DNA from: Shewanella canadensis
Lineage (GTDB): Bacteria > Pseudomonadota > Gammaproteobacteria > Enterobacterales > Shewanellaceae
Reading direction: 5' to 3'
Assembly (NCBI RefSeq): GCF_003966225.1
Contig: NZ_RXNU01000003.1
Location: forward strand, 434,001-498,000
DNA: 64,000 nt
Shown here piece after piece: positions 1-9,561 of this stretch. Every line of letters starts with the position of its first letter. Within the stretch, counting starts at the first letter, position 1. Both the position numbers and the translations under genes were made by a program. Below the pieces are notes generated by a model. It was not told the DNA's origin, ran no database searches, and saw only the letters and a list, made by a program, of their open reading frames with translations.

Positions 1-3000
1 CTTTGAATACGACATCATCGGAGACGGCGACACCGCCTTCAGGCAGTTGGCTAACCTTAATATTACCCGAGTCGATATCTATCGAACCTTGAATGTCGGC
101 CTTATCTTTATCGAATTTGATTTTAAGGGCTGGAGAGGCCGTGATGATGGCGAGCGGCGGCTGGATGATAGCAAGCTTATCACCATCAAATTGAATGTCA
201 CCGCTGAAGCTCTCGCCTCTCCAGTCAAACAGACCTGCGACTTGTGCCTCTCCCTCTCCCATCTTCCACTGCCCGTCTAGTGTGGCTCTCTGGCCTGAGA
301 GTGTAAGGTCGAGTTGGATATCTTCCAATGGAGTCGGGTTAGCAGCGGCCAGCAGGTGTCCATTTTCCAGTTGCACTTTTCCGGAAACATCCGGTCTGGC
401 GAGGGTGCCGGATATCTCCAGCTCACTGGATATTTTTCCGGTCAGAGTTTCGAGTTGTGGCATTAGCTCCGATAGGGCATCGAGGTTTATTTGATCCAGT
501 TTGGTGTAGCCGGATATCGCCCTGTCTGGGGAAACGCTTATCTCAAGCTGTCCTTCCCAACTGGCGATATCGTGTGAATCAAATTTAAGTTGGGTGGCAA
601 GTTTATCTTTGTCCAGACTCGCTTGAAAATTGAGCATCCTGTAGCCGACATCGATAACACGGTTATTGTTGTTGAAACTCACCTGACCCGGGGCTAAATT
701 CAGCTCTAAATAGCCTTCGGGTCTCGACTCTTCTTGCCACTTTATCTTAGAGGTTAAGTTAGCGGGGGCCTGCCACACCAAATTTTCCGGCAGTAATGGC
801 TTCAATATGCCACCGATATCGCCATCGAACAGGATGCTGGCCTCACCGTTTTTGCTGAGCTCAGCCGGATCATTGAGACAAAGTTTACCGTTTTCGTTGA
901 GCCAGCAAAAAGTGCTAACCAAGCCCGTTTGTTTGTCATTATTCCAGCTGACATCGATAGGCGCCTTCAGCGCCCATTCACCGAGTATCGACTTTAGGTT
1001 GAGTCTTCTAATTTGGGCTTCGAGCTGAGTCGTCTCGGGATCGAATTTTGAGTAAATTTTGGTATTGAGTTGCAGCTCACCGAAAGTTTGTAGCCCCAGC
1101 TTCTGTTTTGTTTCATCACCTTTAAAACCTAGGGTGACGGAATCAAGCTTGACGGTCGCGAGCTTCAGCTCCTTAGCCTTAAGAGAGAGGGCAAATTCCT
1201 GATTATCTTTGGGTCGATAAAACCCTTTGATTAAGGCTTGCTCAATTTTATGTTGCTGAAATTGCAGCTCGAACACCTCGGCTGAAACGGAAACTTGTGG
1301 ATGCTCGCTCTCACCCGAAACATTGATGAATGCATCGATACTGCCGGATGACTCGGTATGCCAGAGGTTAAGATCCGGGATCTGCAATTTTGCGTTAACG
1401 GCCCAAGCCTCGTCGGCACTGCCGGATATGGACAATACACTCTGCAGTGCGCTGAGCTTTAAACTATCGGCTTTGAGGTGCAGTTTATCATCGATATTGA
1501 TATCGCCGAGGAGGTGAAATGGATAGCCCTGAATTTCGCCCTCCAGATCTGAGTTTGCAATACCGACCTCCCAGCGTTTAGAGTCAACCCGGCCCTTGGT
1601 GTGAAATTGGCCACTGATGATGCTATTGGGTAGAGGAGTTTCAAGGTCTAGTTTGAGCTGTTGTAGCTTGAAGTCGACAGTGTTGATGTCGGCGTCCCAG
1701 CTTACCCCATCTTCATACTGTGCGCTGCCTGATAGCTCAGCCTCTCCCAACTCTCCTTCCACTCGCAGATGAGCGACATCCAGTTGTTTACCTGTATGTT
1801 TAAATTGGGTATCGACAGCCAACACGGGATGAAAAGGGGTCTTGATATTGCCTGAGAGGATGACATTCTGACTATTGAGATCCCCGTGGGTGGCAAGTTT
1901 TATCGCTCTGCCCGAATAGGCGGGCTTGTCCAGCGGCCAGCCAAATCCCTTACTCTCAAAATGAAGCTCATAGGGGAGGCTTCTCTTTGCCAGGCCGATA
2001 TCACCTTGCAGGTTAAAGTTGATATGGCCCTTACCCGTCGCCGTCACGGCTAATTTTTCAAAGCCCTGAGAGACGTGGACCGAAAGCTGTTGCTGCTTAA
2101 GTCCGGGCAGTTCGGCTACACTGCGTGCATCGACAGTGGCTGAGATATCCATAGGGTAGTCATCATTGAGTGTGATCCCCCCCTTCAGATCAACCTTGCC
2201 ATAGGTATGTTCAACATGCAGCTGATTGAGGTTCACCAGAAAGCTATGGTAACTACCGTCGAGTACGATGTTTTCGAAATAGTCATCGCGCTTACCGAGT
2301 TTCAGGTGACTCTTTTCCAGCACTGCATCGGTAACAAATACCGGTATCGGCATAAAGACGGCGGGCAGCTGTGCCATTGCCCAGCTGGTGTAACCGTCTT
2401 GAGTCGTTTGGTTTGCCTTTTCACCTTTGTCATCGTTCTCGTCAGCAGAAGATAATGGAATCGATACCAGCAGATCGTTACTGTGCAGGTAGTTGGCTCT
2501 GATGCCGGTCTGTTGCCATTGTGCCTGTGTTTGCAGGAGAGAGGCATTGAATTGCATATCGTTGACGCGCACCTTCACGTTGGCTAAATCCGCGCGTTTG
2601 AGATCGATGCCAAAAGGCAGTTGTATCTCCCGGTTCTCATTTGGTTGAGAGTCATTGAGCTGAGAGTCATTGAACTGATTGTCAGGCAGACCTTTATCTG
2701 TTTCATTGACAAGTTTAAGGGTAGCGCTCTCTTCATTACCCGGGCTTTGCGCACCGAGCTTGTCAGTGTCTATCGAAACCAACACTTTACTCGCTGCTAG
2801 CTCGTTGACACATAACTGTTTGCTCAGCAAGCACATGGGCCGCCAATCTAATATGAGGTCGTCAACATCGACCGCGATACCCTCCATACTCCAGCGAACA
2901 TCGGTCGTTTCGAGGCGTTTGTTTAACGTTCCTGAGACGTAGGTGATATCGAGATCGGGCACAAAAATATCGGCAAGGGTAACCGTGAGTCTGCTACCTA

Positions 3001-3184
3001 AGGGGGTGCCCAGTAGTATTGCAAGGATGATCAGTATGCCCAGAGGCAGATAGACAATCGTCCGGGAGACGGCCTTAAAGCTTTTCCATAATGTACGTAC
3101 AAGGCTATTCGGGCCGACGGCATCGGTGCTACCTGTCTGTGTATCTGCTTGGTTAATGTCGGTCTCTCTTGTAGGGGGCGTCAT
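1..3184 (-). CDS. tamB: TamB, translocation and assembly module inner-membrane subunit (5' part only)
   Basis: Open frame of 1061 codons running off the left edge, so the C-terminal end of the protein is missing. TamB is an inner-membrane-anchored periplasmic bridge that works with TamA to insert some outer-membrane proteins and to move phospholipids. The start ATG at 3182-3184 overlaps the tamA stop in an ATGA, so the two are translationally coupled. The N-terminus has about 38 hydrophilic residues, then one membrane segment (about residues 40-62), followed by a very long run of short beta-strand-rich repeats typical of the AsmA/TamB superfamily. The visible end (SDDVVF) belongs to the segment just before the conserved DUF490 C-terminal domain. 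The family assignment rests on architecture plus the adjacent tamA. Confidence 0.93.
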   Translation of the reverse strand, partial: MTPPTRETDINQADTQTGSTDAVGPNSLVRTLWKSFKAVSRTIVYLPLGILIILAILLGTPLGSRLTVTLADIFVPDLDITYVSGTLNKRLETTDVRWSMEGIAVDVDDLILDWRPMCLLSKQLCVNELAASKVLVSIDTDKLGAQSPGNEESATLKLVNETDKGLPDNQFNDSQLNDSQPNENREIQLPFGIDLKRADLANVKVRVNDMQFNASLLQTQAQWQQTGIRANYLHSNDLLVSIPLSSADENDDKGEKANQTTQDGYTSWAMAQLPAVFMPIPVFVTDAVLEKSHLKLGKRDDYFENIVLDGSYHSFLVNLNQLHVEHTYGKVDLKGGITLNDDYPMDISATVDARSVAELPGLKQQQLSVHVSQGFEKLAVTATGKGHINFNLQGDIGLAKRSLPYELHFESKGFGWPLDKPAYSGRAIKLATHGDLNSQNVILSGNIKTPFHPVLAVDTQFKHTGKQLDVAHLRVEGELGEAELSGSAQYEDGVSWDADINTVDFKLQQLKLDLETPLPNSIISGQFHTKGRVDSKRWEVGIANSDLEGEIQGYPFHLLGDINIDDKLHLKADSLKLSALQSVLSISGSADEAWAVNAKLQIPDLNLWHTESSGSIDAFINVSGESEHPQVSVSAEVFELQFQQHKIEQALIKGFYRPKDNQEFALSLKAKELKLATVKLDSVTLGFKGDETKQKLGLQTFGELQLNTKIYSKFDPETTQLEAQIRRLNLKSILGEWALKAPIDVSWNNDKQTGLVSTFCWLNENGKLCLNDPAELSKNGEASILFDGDIGGILKPLLPENLVWQAPANLTSKIKWQEESRPEGYLELNLAPGQVSFNNNNRVIDVGYRMLNFQASLDKDKLATQLKFDSHDIASWEGQLEISVSPDRAISGYTKLDQINLDALSELMPQLETLTGKISSELEISGTLARPDVSGKVQLENGHLLAAANPTPLEDIQLDLTLSGQRATLDGQWKMGEGEAQVAGLFDWRGESFSGDIQFDGDKLAIIQPPLAIITASPALKIKFDKDKADIQGSIDIDSGNIKVSQLPEGGVAVSDDVVFK

Positions 3185-5028
3185 AGCTCCGCTCCCATAG
3201 TGATATGGATGCGCCAGGGTCTATCGACCACATCTGTCTCTTTCAAACCGACACCCAGATCCACTTTTATCGGGCCAATAGGAGATATCCAGTGAATACC
3301 TCCCCCCACTGAGACGATGGGTTCAATCTGATTAACATCGAATGCGTTACCCGCATCGATAAAGGTGCCAACGCGCCAGGTTGGTGTCAGATAATATTGA
3401 TACTCAACGCTGCCGACCATAAGATAACGCCCGCCGACAACTTGCCTTGCCAGTTGACCATCGCTGTTGGTGTAGTCCAGGTGGGGGCCGAGTTCATGAT
3501 AACTGTAACCCCTGATGCTCTGATCGCCACCGGCAAAGTATCTTAGGGAGGGAGGAATAAGGGCTAAATCCTCGTCAGCGGCCAGGTTAACTCCCAAATC
3601 GAGCCGTGAGACGATTCTATGCTTGTCGAAGAAGGTATCGATCCATTTGTATTTTGTCTGCAGCCGGGTTAACTGTATGGTGGAGCCTAAAGAGGGATCG
3701 GCGTACTCCAGGCTGTAGTGTTGAAAGAATCCGGATTTTGGGTCTAAGCTATTATCGCCACGTGTCGTCTTAGAGATACTGGTGCCGAACAGGACGAACT
3801 TGGGGTCATAATCGATATCCGATTGGTTGTAGAACTCTCGCATCCATTCAATCGAATAACTGAACAGCCACTGATTATCTAGCCTCTGCTGACGGATCAC
3901 ACCGAATAGACGTTTACTTCCTTCGAGCTCCCCCGTGTTATCGAACTGATTCTCCTCGGGGTCATAGACCTGAGTCACGCCATATTTGTCCCTGAGCATG
4001 CCGACCCGGATTTTCAGTTGGTCATCTAACGGATGGGTCAAAGGGATCGTATAGGTGGTGAGGAACTTGGGTTTATCCGGTGACCACTCGGCCGTGGTTT
4101 CCTGAGAGTGACCATGACGGTTGATTTGTGGGGTACGCCAGGTTACACGGACCCTAGGTTCCATGCTGTTATCGGTCGTGTTACCTATGTCGGCACCCAG
4201 ACCCAGTTCGATAGAGTGGCTGGGCTTAGGGGTTAGCTCAACCTTAATAGGCACGGCTCCCCCTTGGGGTTTATCGATCTGGGGCAATACTTTAATGTTG
4301 GAGAAATAACTGGTATCCAAAAGTTCCCTGTTCAGACTGCTCAGTTTGCCAGTACTGAACAGAGAGTTGGTTTCGAAGGGGAGCAGCTCGTTTAGCAGCT
4401 CATCGTTTAATGTGTGTCCTTCGAAACTGACTGTACCTATGTGGTATCGTCTGCCTGAGTCGTAATGCAAGGTGATCTGCGCAGTGTTGAGATCGCGGTT
4501 AATGGTGATTGCCGAGCGTTTGTATTTACCGTCGAAATAACCTCGGGCCAATGCAATCGTCACCAATTGGGATTTTAACCGCTCATAGGTACCATGATTC
4601 AATACGTCACCGGGTTTAATCGTCACCGTATCTAACCAGTTGAGAATAAATTTGTCTTCGACAATTCCGCCATCGAAGTTGATATCGATCCATTGGAGTC
4701 GTGTCGGTTCGCCGGGTGCGATAGAGAGTGAGAGTGTCCAGGGGCCATCCAGTGATTGGGCGACCTCCTCGATTATCACACCATGATAGAAACCCAAAGA
4801 GTGGAGGGCGGCGGTAGTGTTATCTTCTGCATTAAAGATAAAGGCTCTGCGTTGAACCTTAGACTTAGGCAAAGCACCTAAATGCGCCTTGATGTTTTGG
4901 GTTAAAACATCGTCGACACCCTCAATTTTCAATGTTAACCAGTCATTGGCATGTGCGGAAAAGATGCACAGGAAATAGCCTATTAAAATGATGCTCAATG
5001 ACCATAAACGCAATGAACTGTGTTTCAA
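3181..5028 (-). CDS. tamA: TamA, outer-membrane Omp85-family assembly factor
   Basis: 615 residues, close to the usual length of about 580. An N-terminal signal peptide (about 1-27, ending SAHA) precedes three POTRA-type domains (about 28-265) and a C-terminal 16-strand Omp85 barrel. The barrel carries the family's substrate-binding loop region (RYFAGGDQSIRGY) and ends in a GPIKVDLGVGL strand typical of BamA/TamA. It sits in the outer membrane and pairs with TamB through the POTRA domains. It is first in the operon: tamB starts inside its stop codon. The 135-bp gap to the divergent peptidase gene at 5164 must hold both promoters. Confidence 0.95.
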   Translation of the reverse strand: MKHSSLRLWSLSIILIGYFLCIFSAHANDWLTLKIEGVDDVLTQNIKAHLGALPKSKVQRRAFIFNAEDNTTAALHSLGFYHGVIIEEVAQSLDGPWTLSLSIAPGEPTRLQWIDINFDGGIVEDKFILNWLDTVTIKPGDVLNHGTYERLKSQLVTIALARGYFDGKYKRSAITINRDLNTAQITLHYDSGRRYHIGTVSFEGHTLNDELLNELLPFETNSLFSTGKLSSLNRELLDTSYFSNIKVLPQIDKPQGGAVPIKVELTPKPSHSIELGLGADIGNTTDNSMEPRVRVTWRTPQINRHGHSQETTAEWSPDKPKFLTTYTIPLTHPLDDQLKIRVGMLRDKYGVTQVYDPEENQFDNTGELEGSKRLFGVIRQQRLDNQWLFSYSIEWMREFYNQSDIDYDPKFVLFGTSISKTTRGDNSLDPKSGFFQHYSLEYADPSLGSTIQLTRLQTKYKWIDTFFDKHRIVSRLDLGVNLAADEDLALIPPSLRYFAGGDQSIRGYSYHELGPHLDYTNSDGQLARQVVGGRYLMVGSVEYQYYLTPTWRVGTFIDAGNAFDVNQIEPIVSVGGGIHWISPIGPIKVDLGVGLKETDVVDRPWRIHITMGAEL

Positions 5029-5163
5029 AAATTCAGACTCTTTTTAGTAATGAACGAATGCGCCTCTATTGTCGCTAGATTATTGATCTCAGGCAAGTTG
5101 ATGATTGTAATTATGGATGAAAATGGTTACAAAGAGTGCAAATAAAAAACAAAGGACCCTTTT

Positions 5164-6228
5164 GTGAAAAATAAATCGACTTTATTAGCATTGATCTTGG
5201 CGGCCGCTGCGTCTACCAATTCTGTTTGGGCGGATGAGAAGCCATTTTCGATTGCTATCCACGGCGGGGCGGGAACCATTACCAAGGCTAAACTTACACC
5301 GCAGCAGCAACAAGCCTATCGCGATAAGCTCACCGAAGCGGTCAACGCGGGATACAAGGTGCTTGAGAAGGGCGGGGATAGCGTGGTGGCTATTCAAGCG
5401 GCGATCAATGTGATGGAAAACAGCCCACTATTTAATGCCGGCGTCGGGGCCGTGTATACCTATGATGGCGCCCATGAGATGGATGCCTCTATCATGGATG
5501 GCAAGACCATGAATGCCGGTGCCGTTTCCGGAGTTAAACATATCAAAAATCCCATCAACCTCGCCGATGCCGTGATGAACCAGTCGCCCCATGTCATGTT
5601 GTCGGGTGCGGGCGCCGAAGAGTTTGCATTGACCCAAGGTTTTACTCTGGTACCAGCCAACCATTTCGACACAGAATCTCGTTATAAACAGCTACAAGAT
5701 GCCAAAGTTAAATTAAGAAAAGCGGAGTCCGAACTGAAGGCTAAGTCGCCTGATTATCAGGCGTCCCTAAACGGTGTTCCGCAGATAGACTATCTGGATC
5801 TGGATTATAAGTTCGGTACCGTCGGCGCCGTGGCTTTAGATAAAAAAGGTAATCTGGCGGCAGGAACCTCGACCGGAGGCATGACTGCGAAACGTTTCGG
5901 TCGAATTGGTGACTCTCCGGTTATCGGTGCGGGCACTTATGCCGAAAATGGGGTGTGTGCGGTATCTGCGACCGGACATGGTGAGTACTTTATTCGTTAC
6001 CATGTGGCGGGCGATATTTGCGCTAAGGTGAAGTACCAACAAAAGTCGATAATTCAGGCGGCGGATGAGGTCATCAACCAACGTCTCATCACGGCAGGTG
6101 GTACCGGCGGCGTGATAGCCATCGATCAGCGCGGCAATATCGCCACTCCATTCAATACCGAAGGCATGTACCGTGCAACACGTAAGAACGGCGAACCAGC
6201 AGATGTGATGATCTGGCGGGGTAGGTAA
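5164..6228 (+). CDS. iaaA: Periplasmic isoaspartyl peptidase / L-asparaginase (plant-type, Ntn hydrolase)
   Basis: 354 residues with a GTG start; an AAAGGA ribosome site lies about 8 bases upstream and no better ATG is in frame. A signal peptide of about 23 residues ending SVWA indicates export, unlike the cytoplasmic E. coli IaaA. The family is made as a precursor that cleaves itself before a threonine, which then becomes the N-terminal nucleophile. That residue is Thr219, in KFGTVGAVA, followed by the substrate loop GTSTGG and the glycine-rich TGGTGGV near the end. It hydrolyses beta-aspartyl dipeptides and asparagine and so recycles damaged or scavenged peptides. Divergent from tamA, and probably transcribed alone. 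Confidence 0.9.
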   Translation: MKNKSTLLALILAAAASTNSVWADEKPFSIAIHGGAGTITKAKLTPQQQQAYRDKLTEAVNAGYKVLEKGGDSVVAIQAAINVMENSPLFNAGVGAVYTYDGAHEMDASIMDGKTMNAGAVSGVKHIKNPINLADAVMNQSPHVMLSGAGAEEFALTQGFTLVPANHFDTESRYKQLQDAKVKLRKAESELKAKSPDYQASLNGVPQIDYLDLDYKFGTVGAVALDKKGNLAAGTSTGGMTAKRFGRIGDSPVIGAGTYAENGVCAVSATGHGEYFIRYHVAGDICAKVKYQQKSIIQAADEVINQRLITAGGTGGVIAIDQRGNIATPFNTEGMYRATRKNGEPADVMIWRGR

Positions 6229-6349
6229 CTCATGTGGTAGTGGCTTAACTGAGAACGTATATTAGTGTCGATTAGCAAGAGTTAACTGCATCATGCTCGT
6301 GAAATTGGTCTTTCGTTCGCATTGTATGGTTAGGCAAGAACGATTAAGC

Positions 6350-6376
6350 TGCGGTCGACCGCCACAGCTATGGCGG
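6350..6376. repeat. Palindrome plus GC hairpin between the peptidase and DUF2986 genes
   Basis: A perfect 12-bp palindrome (GCGGTCGACCGC, 6350-6361) runs directly into a hairpin with arms CCGCCA (6359-6364) and TGGCGG (6371-6376). No T-run follows, so it is not a textbook terminator. It may slow or process the read-through transcript. Confidence 0.4.
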
Positions 6377-6412
6377 AGTTAATTCAGTCAAAATGGCTTT
6401 GGAAATATCTCG

Positions 6413-6571
6413 ATGAATCGTACAAAGAAGATCACCCTCAAACATAAGGCTAAGACAAAGAAGGCCAAACCACGAAATGGTAATAAACCTGTCTATGTGT
6501 CCAAGGCCGAGCGTGAGGTATTGGCTACGCCCGAAGAGGCTATAAAATCGGTAGAAGCTTCCCAAGACTAA
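6413..6571 (+). CDS. DUF2986 family small basic protein
   Basis: 52 codons from ATG to TAA. The product is lysine-rich in its first half (MNRTKKITLKHKAKTKKAK), then has the KPVYVSKAERE segment characteristic of DUF2986, a family of roughly 50-60 residues known from Shewanella, Vibrio and relatives. GGA at 6401 could serve as the ribosome site. No function is known; the charge suggests binding to nucleic acid or ribosomes, which is inference. It is easily missed because of its size. Confidence 0.7.
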   Translation: MNRTKKITLKHKAKTKKAKPRNGNKPVYVSKAEREVLATPEEAIKSVEASQD

Positions 6572-6665
6572 ATCAGGGAGCAATCGAGCCAATCTGAGAA
6601 TTCGTCAGGGGCTGAGTAAACGGAGAGGTAGTCCATTCCCTACTTATTTATAATAATATTCGACG

Positions 6666-6695
6666 GGTTGGCTTTGGGTCATCACAAAGCCAACC
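6666..6695. terminator. Hairpin downstream of the four-gene unknown operon
   Basis: Perfect 11-bp stem, GGTTGGCTTTG (6666-6676) with CAAAGCCAACC (6685-6695) and an 8-base loop. It lies 31 bases past the stop of the minus-strand operon and 94 bases past the plus-strand DUF2986 gene, so it may end both. T-runs are weak on both sides. Confidence 0.6.
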
Positions 6696-6726
6696 GTTTG
6701 TGTCGGGCACTTAGTCCGGATAATAT

Positions 6727-8613
6727 CTAGCCCACGACCAAGCGCTCCTGAGACCCCAGCAGGGTCATAAAATCATCCGTGGTTTTAATCTCCAGCTCGA
6801 TCTTCATAAAATCGGCCATAGCATAAACGCTGCCGTTAACATTTTTATCGTCATCAATAGCCATGCTCATTGAATCGGCAATCTGGCGGAACTGTAATTT
6901 ATTGTTCGCCAGTGTCTGCAAGGCAGCTGTCTCGAAGGCATCGGTGTTCTCCTTGATCTGGAGGATGCGCATATCGAAAATTTCCTTCACCCGCGCGGCC
7001 CGCTTCTCGTCCTTGACCGAGAACAAATCCATCTTATCCAGCAGCCAAACCACGACCGTAGAGGCGATACCGGTGAACATCACCATCACTGCATCGGATA
7101 GCACATCCCCGAAAGGCAACTTGTTGATAAAGCCAAGCACTGACTCTTCGAAGGCGAAACCTATATAGGTCACCACGGTCGTGGCGAGTAATTTGGTAAT
7201 CGCATCGGCTTTCTCTGCGGGAGATGACTCCCCCATCAAAATTTTGATTGATGCAAGGATTGCATTGAAGCCTTCCGTGATGACTTTCAACGCTTTTTTC
7301 AATATGCCGACAAACATATCGACGATGGCATTGAGCAGATATTTAACAAAATTCGCAGCCGCATCCTTGAAGCTCCCCAGGCCGATATTGAGCAGGTTTG
7401 TGGTAATGTATTTCAGTGCTCGTTTCATCCGAAAACTAAACGCCTCCAGACTTGATGAGCAGTCAGTGCCATGGGTGATGCCGTTTTGAAACATGTCCTT
7501 AAGCTCGAAGCTGACAGTTTTTACCACCAAGATAACTAGCTCTCCAACACCTGCGTCGATCAACTCGTCCTTGGCTTTCTTGCCTGCATCTGTCGCCGCG
7601 CCTTTCACCAGCTTGCTGTCTGACGTCAGCTTGGTGGCTACCTTCATGTTCAGGTGAGCCTCTACCGCGGTACGGGCCTCGGTCTCGCGCGCCAGGGCTT
7701 TATTCCAGGTTGCGTCATTGACATGGGTTTCCAGGCTGGCCAGGGTTTGTTTCTCAGCCGAGCTGAGCTTAGGCTTGGCCTTGAGGGTGTCTCGTTTCTG
7801 TTTGAGTTCGGTCCAGCTGGAATCCAGTTTTATCTTGTTTAACTTCTGACTGATGATATCGAAATTGTCAACGCTGCCAGCTGCGTCCCTAAGATCGCCG
7901 ACAGACAAGGCTTTAGAACCTTTATATTCGTCGAAGAGGTGTTTAAGGGGAAGGTTATGGTCGGCATTATAGGTGCGTTCGACCCCATTTAATCCCTTCG
8001 CCTCAAGTCTGGCCTTATATTCCTTCGAATTCCTTCTGAGCTGCTTGCGCTCACCCATACCATTGATTTCTAGCTCACTGTAAACCGTTAGTTTCTCTTG
8101 CTTGTCATGTTGACTGGCAAAATATGCCTTGGTGTAATTCGTTTTCTTACCGACATCCTCCATATAGTTATCCGGCGTATCTGCAGCTGCATCTTTCTTA
8201 TTCCGGGTATAACTGCCCTTATCGTCTCTATGACTGGCGGTGTCGGCATCGAGACGTTGTTTTTCGAGATACTGATCTTTTTTGGTCTCAGCGGAATTGA
8301 AATAATCGAAGCTGTTTATTTCGTTAACCAGCCGGGTGGCCGTGATACCACGCTTCTTCAGCCCCAGCTTCTTTATGCTGAGCAGGCCATCACACATGTT
8401 CAGCAGCAGGGGCTTGACCAACTCAACGGTGACGTTACCACCTTGGTCAAATTCATCATAGATCTTGGCCATCACCTCGAGTGAGTCGCGCCTGTCATGC
8501 AGCTCCATATTGATCAGCCGTTTGCTGACTTGCAGCGGCGAGCAGTCCTGTAGTTCGTTCAATACCTGCTCGGTGCCAAGCACCGGCTGGGCATATTCAT
8601 CTTTTGTAGCCAT
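6727..8613 (-). CDS. Unknown 628-residue protein with HNH-like motif and hydrophobic C-terminal half
   Basis: Not recognised as a named family. Residues 1-200 are helical and charged. Residues 211-262 hold a pattern like a cysteine-free HNH nuclease core: DHNLP (218-222), then N250, N259 and K262. The N-x8-N-x2-K spacing matches that seen in HNH and Cas9-type HNH cores. From about residue 400 the protein becomes strongly hydrophobic or amphipathic, with segments around 410-475 (LLNAIVDMFVGILKKAL), 480-505 and 525-550 (VMVMFTGIASTVVVWLL) that could insert into or lie on a membrane. No signal peptide is seen. Last gene of a four-gene operon, 12 bases after its neighbour. A membrane-associated nuclease effector is one reading, but only the motif supports it; chance resemblance is possible. 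Confidence 0.6.
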   Translation of the reverse strand: MATKDEYAQPVLGTEQVLNELQDCSPLQVSKRLINMELHDRRDSLEVMAKIYDEFDQGGNVTVELVKPLLLNMCDGLLSIKKLGLKKRGITATRLVNEINSFDYFNSAETKKDQYLEKQRLDADTASHRDDKGSYTRNKKDAAADTPDNYMEDVGKKTNYTKAYFASQHDKQEKLTVYSELEINGMGERKQLRRNSKEYKARLEAKGLNGVERTYNADHNLPLKHLFDEYKGSKALSVGDLRDAAGSVDNFDIISQKLNKIKLDSSWTELKQKRDTLKAKPKLSSAEKQTLASLETHVNDATWNKALARETEARTAVEAHLNMKVATKLTSDSKLVKGAATDAGKKAKDELIDAGVGELVILVVKTVSFELKDMFQNGITHGTDCSSSLEAFSFRMKRALKYITTNLLNIGLGSFKDAAANFVKYLLNAIVDMFVGILKKALKVITEGFNAILASIKILMGESSPAEKADAITKLLATTVVTYIGFAFEESVLGFINKLPFGDVLSDAVMVMFTGIASTVVVWLLDKMDLFSVKDEKRAARVKEIFDMRILQIKENTDAFETAALQTLANNKLQFRQIADSMSMAIDDDKNVNGSVYAMADFMKIELEIKTTDDFMTLLGSQERLVVG

Positions 8614-8625
8614 TGGCCAGGTTCC

Positions 8626-9558
8626 TTATGCGGCGATAGCTTGAATAGAGGCCACTTTTTCAAACAGTGCCTTGGCCTGGCTGCTGTCTTTGGAGTTCAG
8701 CTTGCCACTCTCGGACAGGTATCCCAGATTCGCCATCTGCTTGAGCACGATGGAGAGGTTAAACAGGGCCTGAAACTCTTCGATATGGACGATGGGTATC
8801 AGTCTGAAGTCCAGTTTATGGGCAAAAATTTCGTCAGATTGGGCCATCTGTTTATGACGCTGGCTCTGAATGCCGTACTCGAAGCGATCCAACAACTTGC
8901 TGTAGTTGTTGATCAAGACATCGAAGTACTCCACCACGCCGTCGATAGATTTTGCCACCACGTTGAGCTGGCGCTGATGCGACTTCATCTTGGCAATCTC
9001 TTCATCGATACGCACCTCTTCTTCCTCCACCTTCAGCAGTGTCTGCTTGGCCTTCTTACGCGAATAAAAGCCCAGGGTCAGCACATAAGAGGCCACCCGC
9101 ACCAAATCGAATTTATTAAAGTCGATCAGGAATAAATTTTCCCTGTGCTCAACCGAAGCTGTGGTTTTGGCCTCGAGTATTGCATCATCAAACAGCTCCT
9201 CAAACGGCTGGCCCTTGACGGTCACATTGTGCAGGCGATTGGCCAGGGAAACGAAACGCTTAAACTGCACTTGGTAGATATCTTGCTTAAAGCTGTTGAT
9301 GGAGCTGACCCGGGAATCGATATCGGCAATAAGCTGCCCGCTGGCCTTGTCATACTCGCGTTTCTTCTTGTCGTATCTGTCAGTGATCTCCTGATATAGT
9401 TGTTCGGCCTTATCAAAGGTCGTCTTGCCCGTAAAACCATTCCAGCATTTAGACCCTTTTTCGATCACCTTGTTGGTGATCTTCTTTGCCACATCAACCA
9501 CCTTGTCGACCACGCTGCTTATCTTACTCGAGGCCCAGCTTCCTAATCGTCCAAACAT
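8626..9558 (-). CDS. Unknown coiled-coil protein of the four-gene operon
   Basis: 310 residues, no recognised domain. The first 45 residues form a lysine-rich amphipathic helix (FGRLGSWASSKISSVVDKVV) that could bind a membrane surface. Residues about 50-100 and 165-235 are predicted coiled coils (KKKREYDKASG; LLKVEEEEVRIDEEIAK). A short hydrophobic stretch (VRVASYVLTLGFYSRKK, about 153-169) lies between them. The start is ATG, 3 bases after the TerB-like gene's stop, so translation is coupled. The product is presumably a structural partner of the 628-residue protein encoded next to it; this is inferred only from the operon. Confidence 0.6.
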   Translation of the reverse strand: MFGRLGSWASSKISSVVDKVVDVAKKITNKVIEKGSKCWNGFTGKTTFDKAEQLYQEITDRYDKKKREYDKASGQLIADIDSRVSSINSFKQDIYQVQFKRFVSLANRLHNVTVKGQPFEELFDDAILEAKTTASVEHRENLFLIDFNKFDLVRVASYVLTLGFYSRKKAKQTLLKVEEEEVRIDEEIAKMKSHQRQLNVVAKSIDGVVEYFDVLINNYSKLLDRFEYGIQSQRHKQMAQSDEIFAHKLDFRLIPIVHIEEFQALFNLSIVLKQMANLGYLSESGKLNSKDSSQAKALFEKVASIQAIAA

Positions 9559-9561
9559 AGA

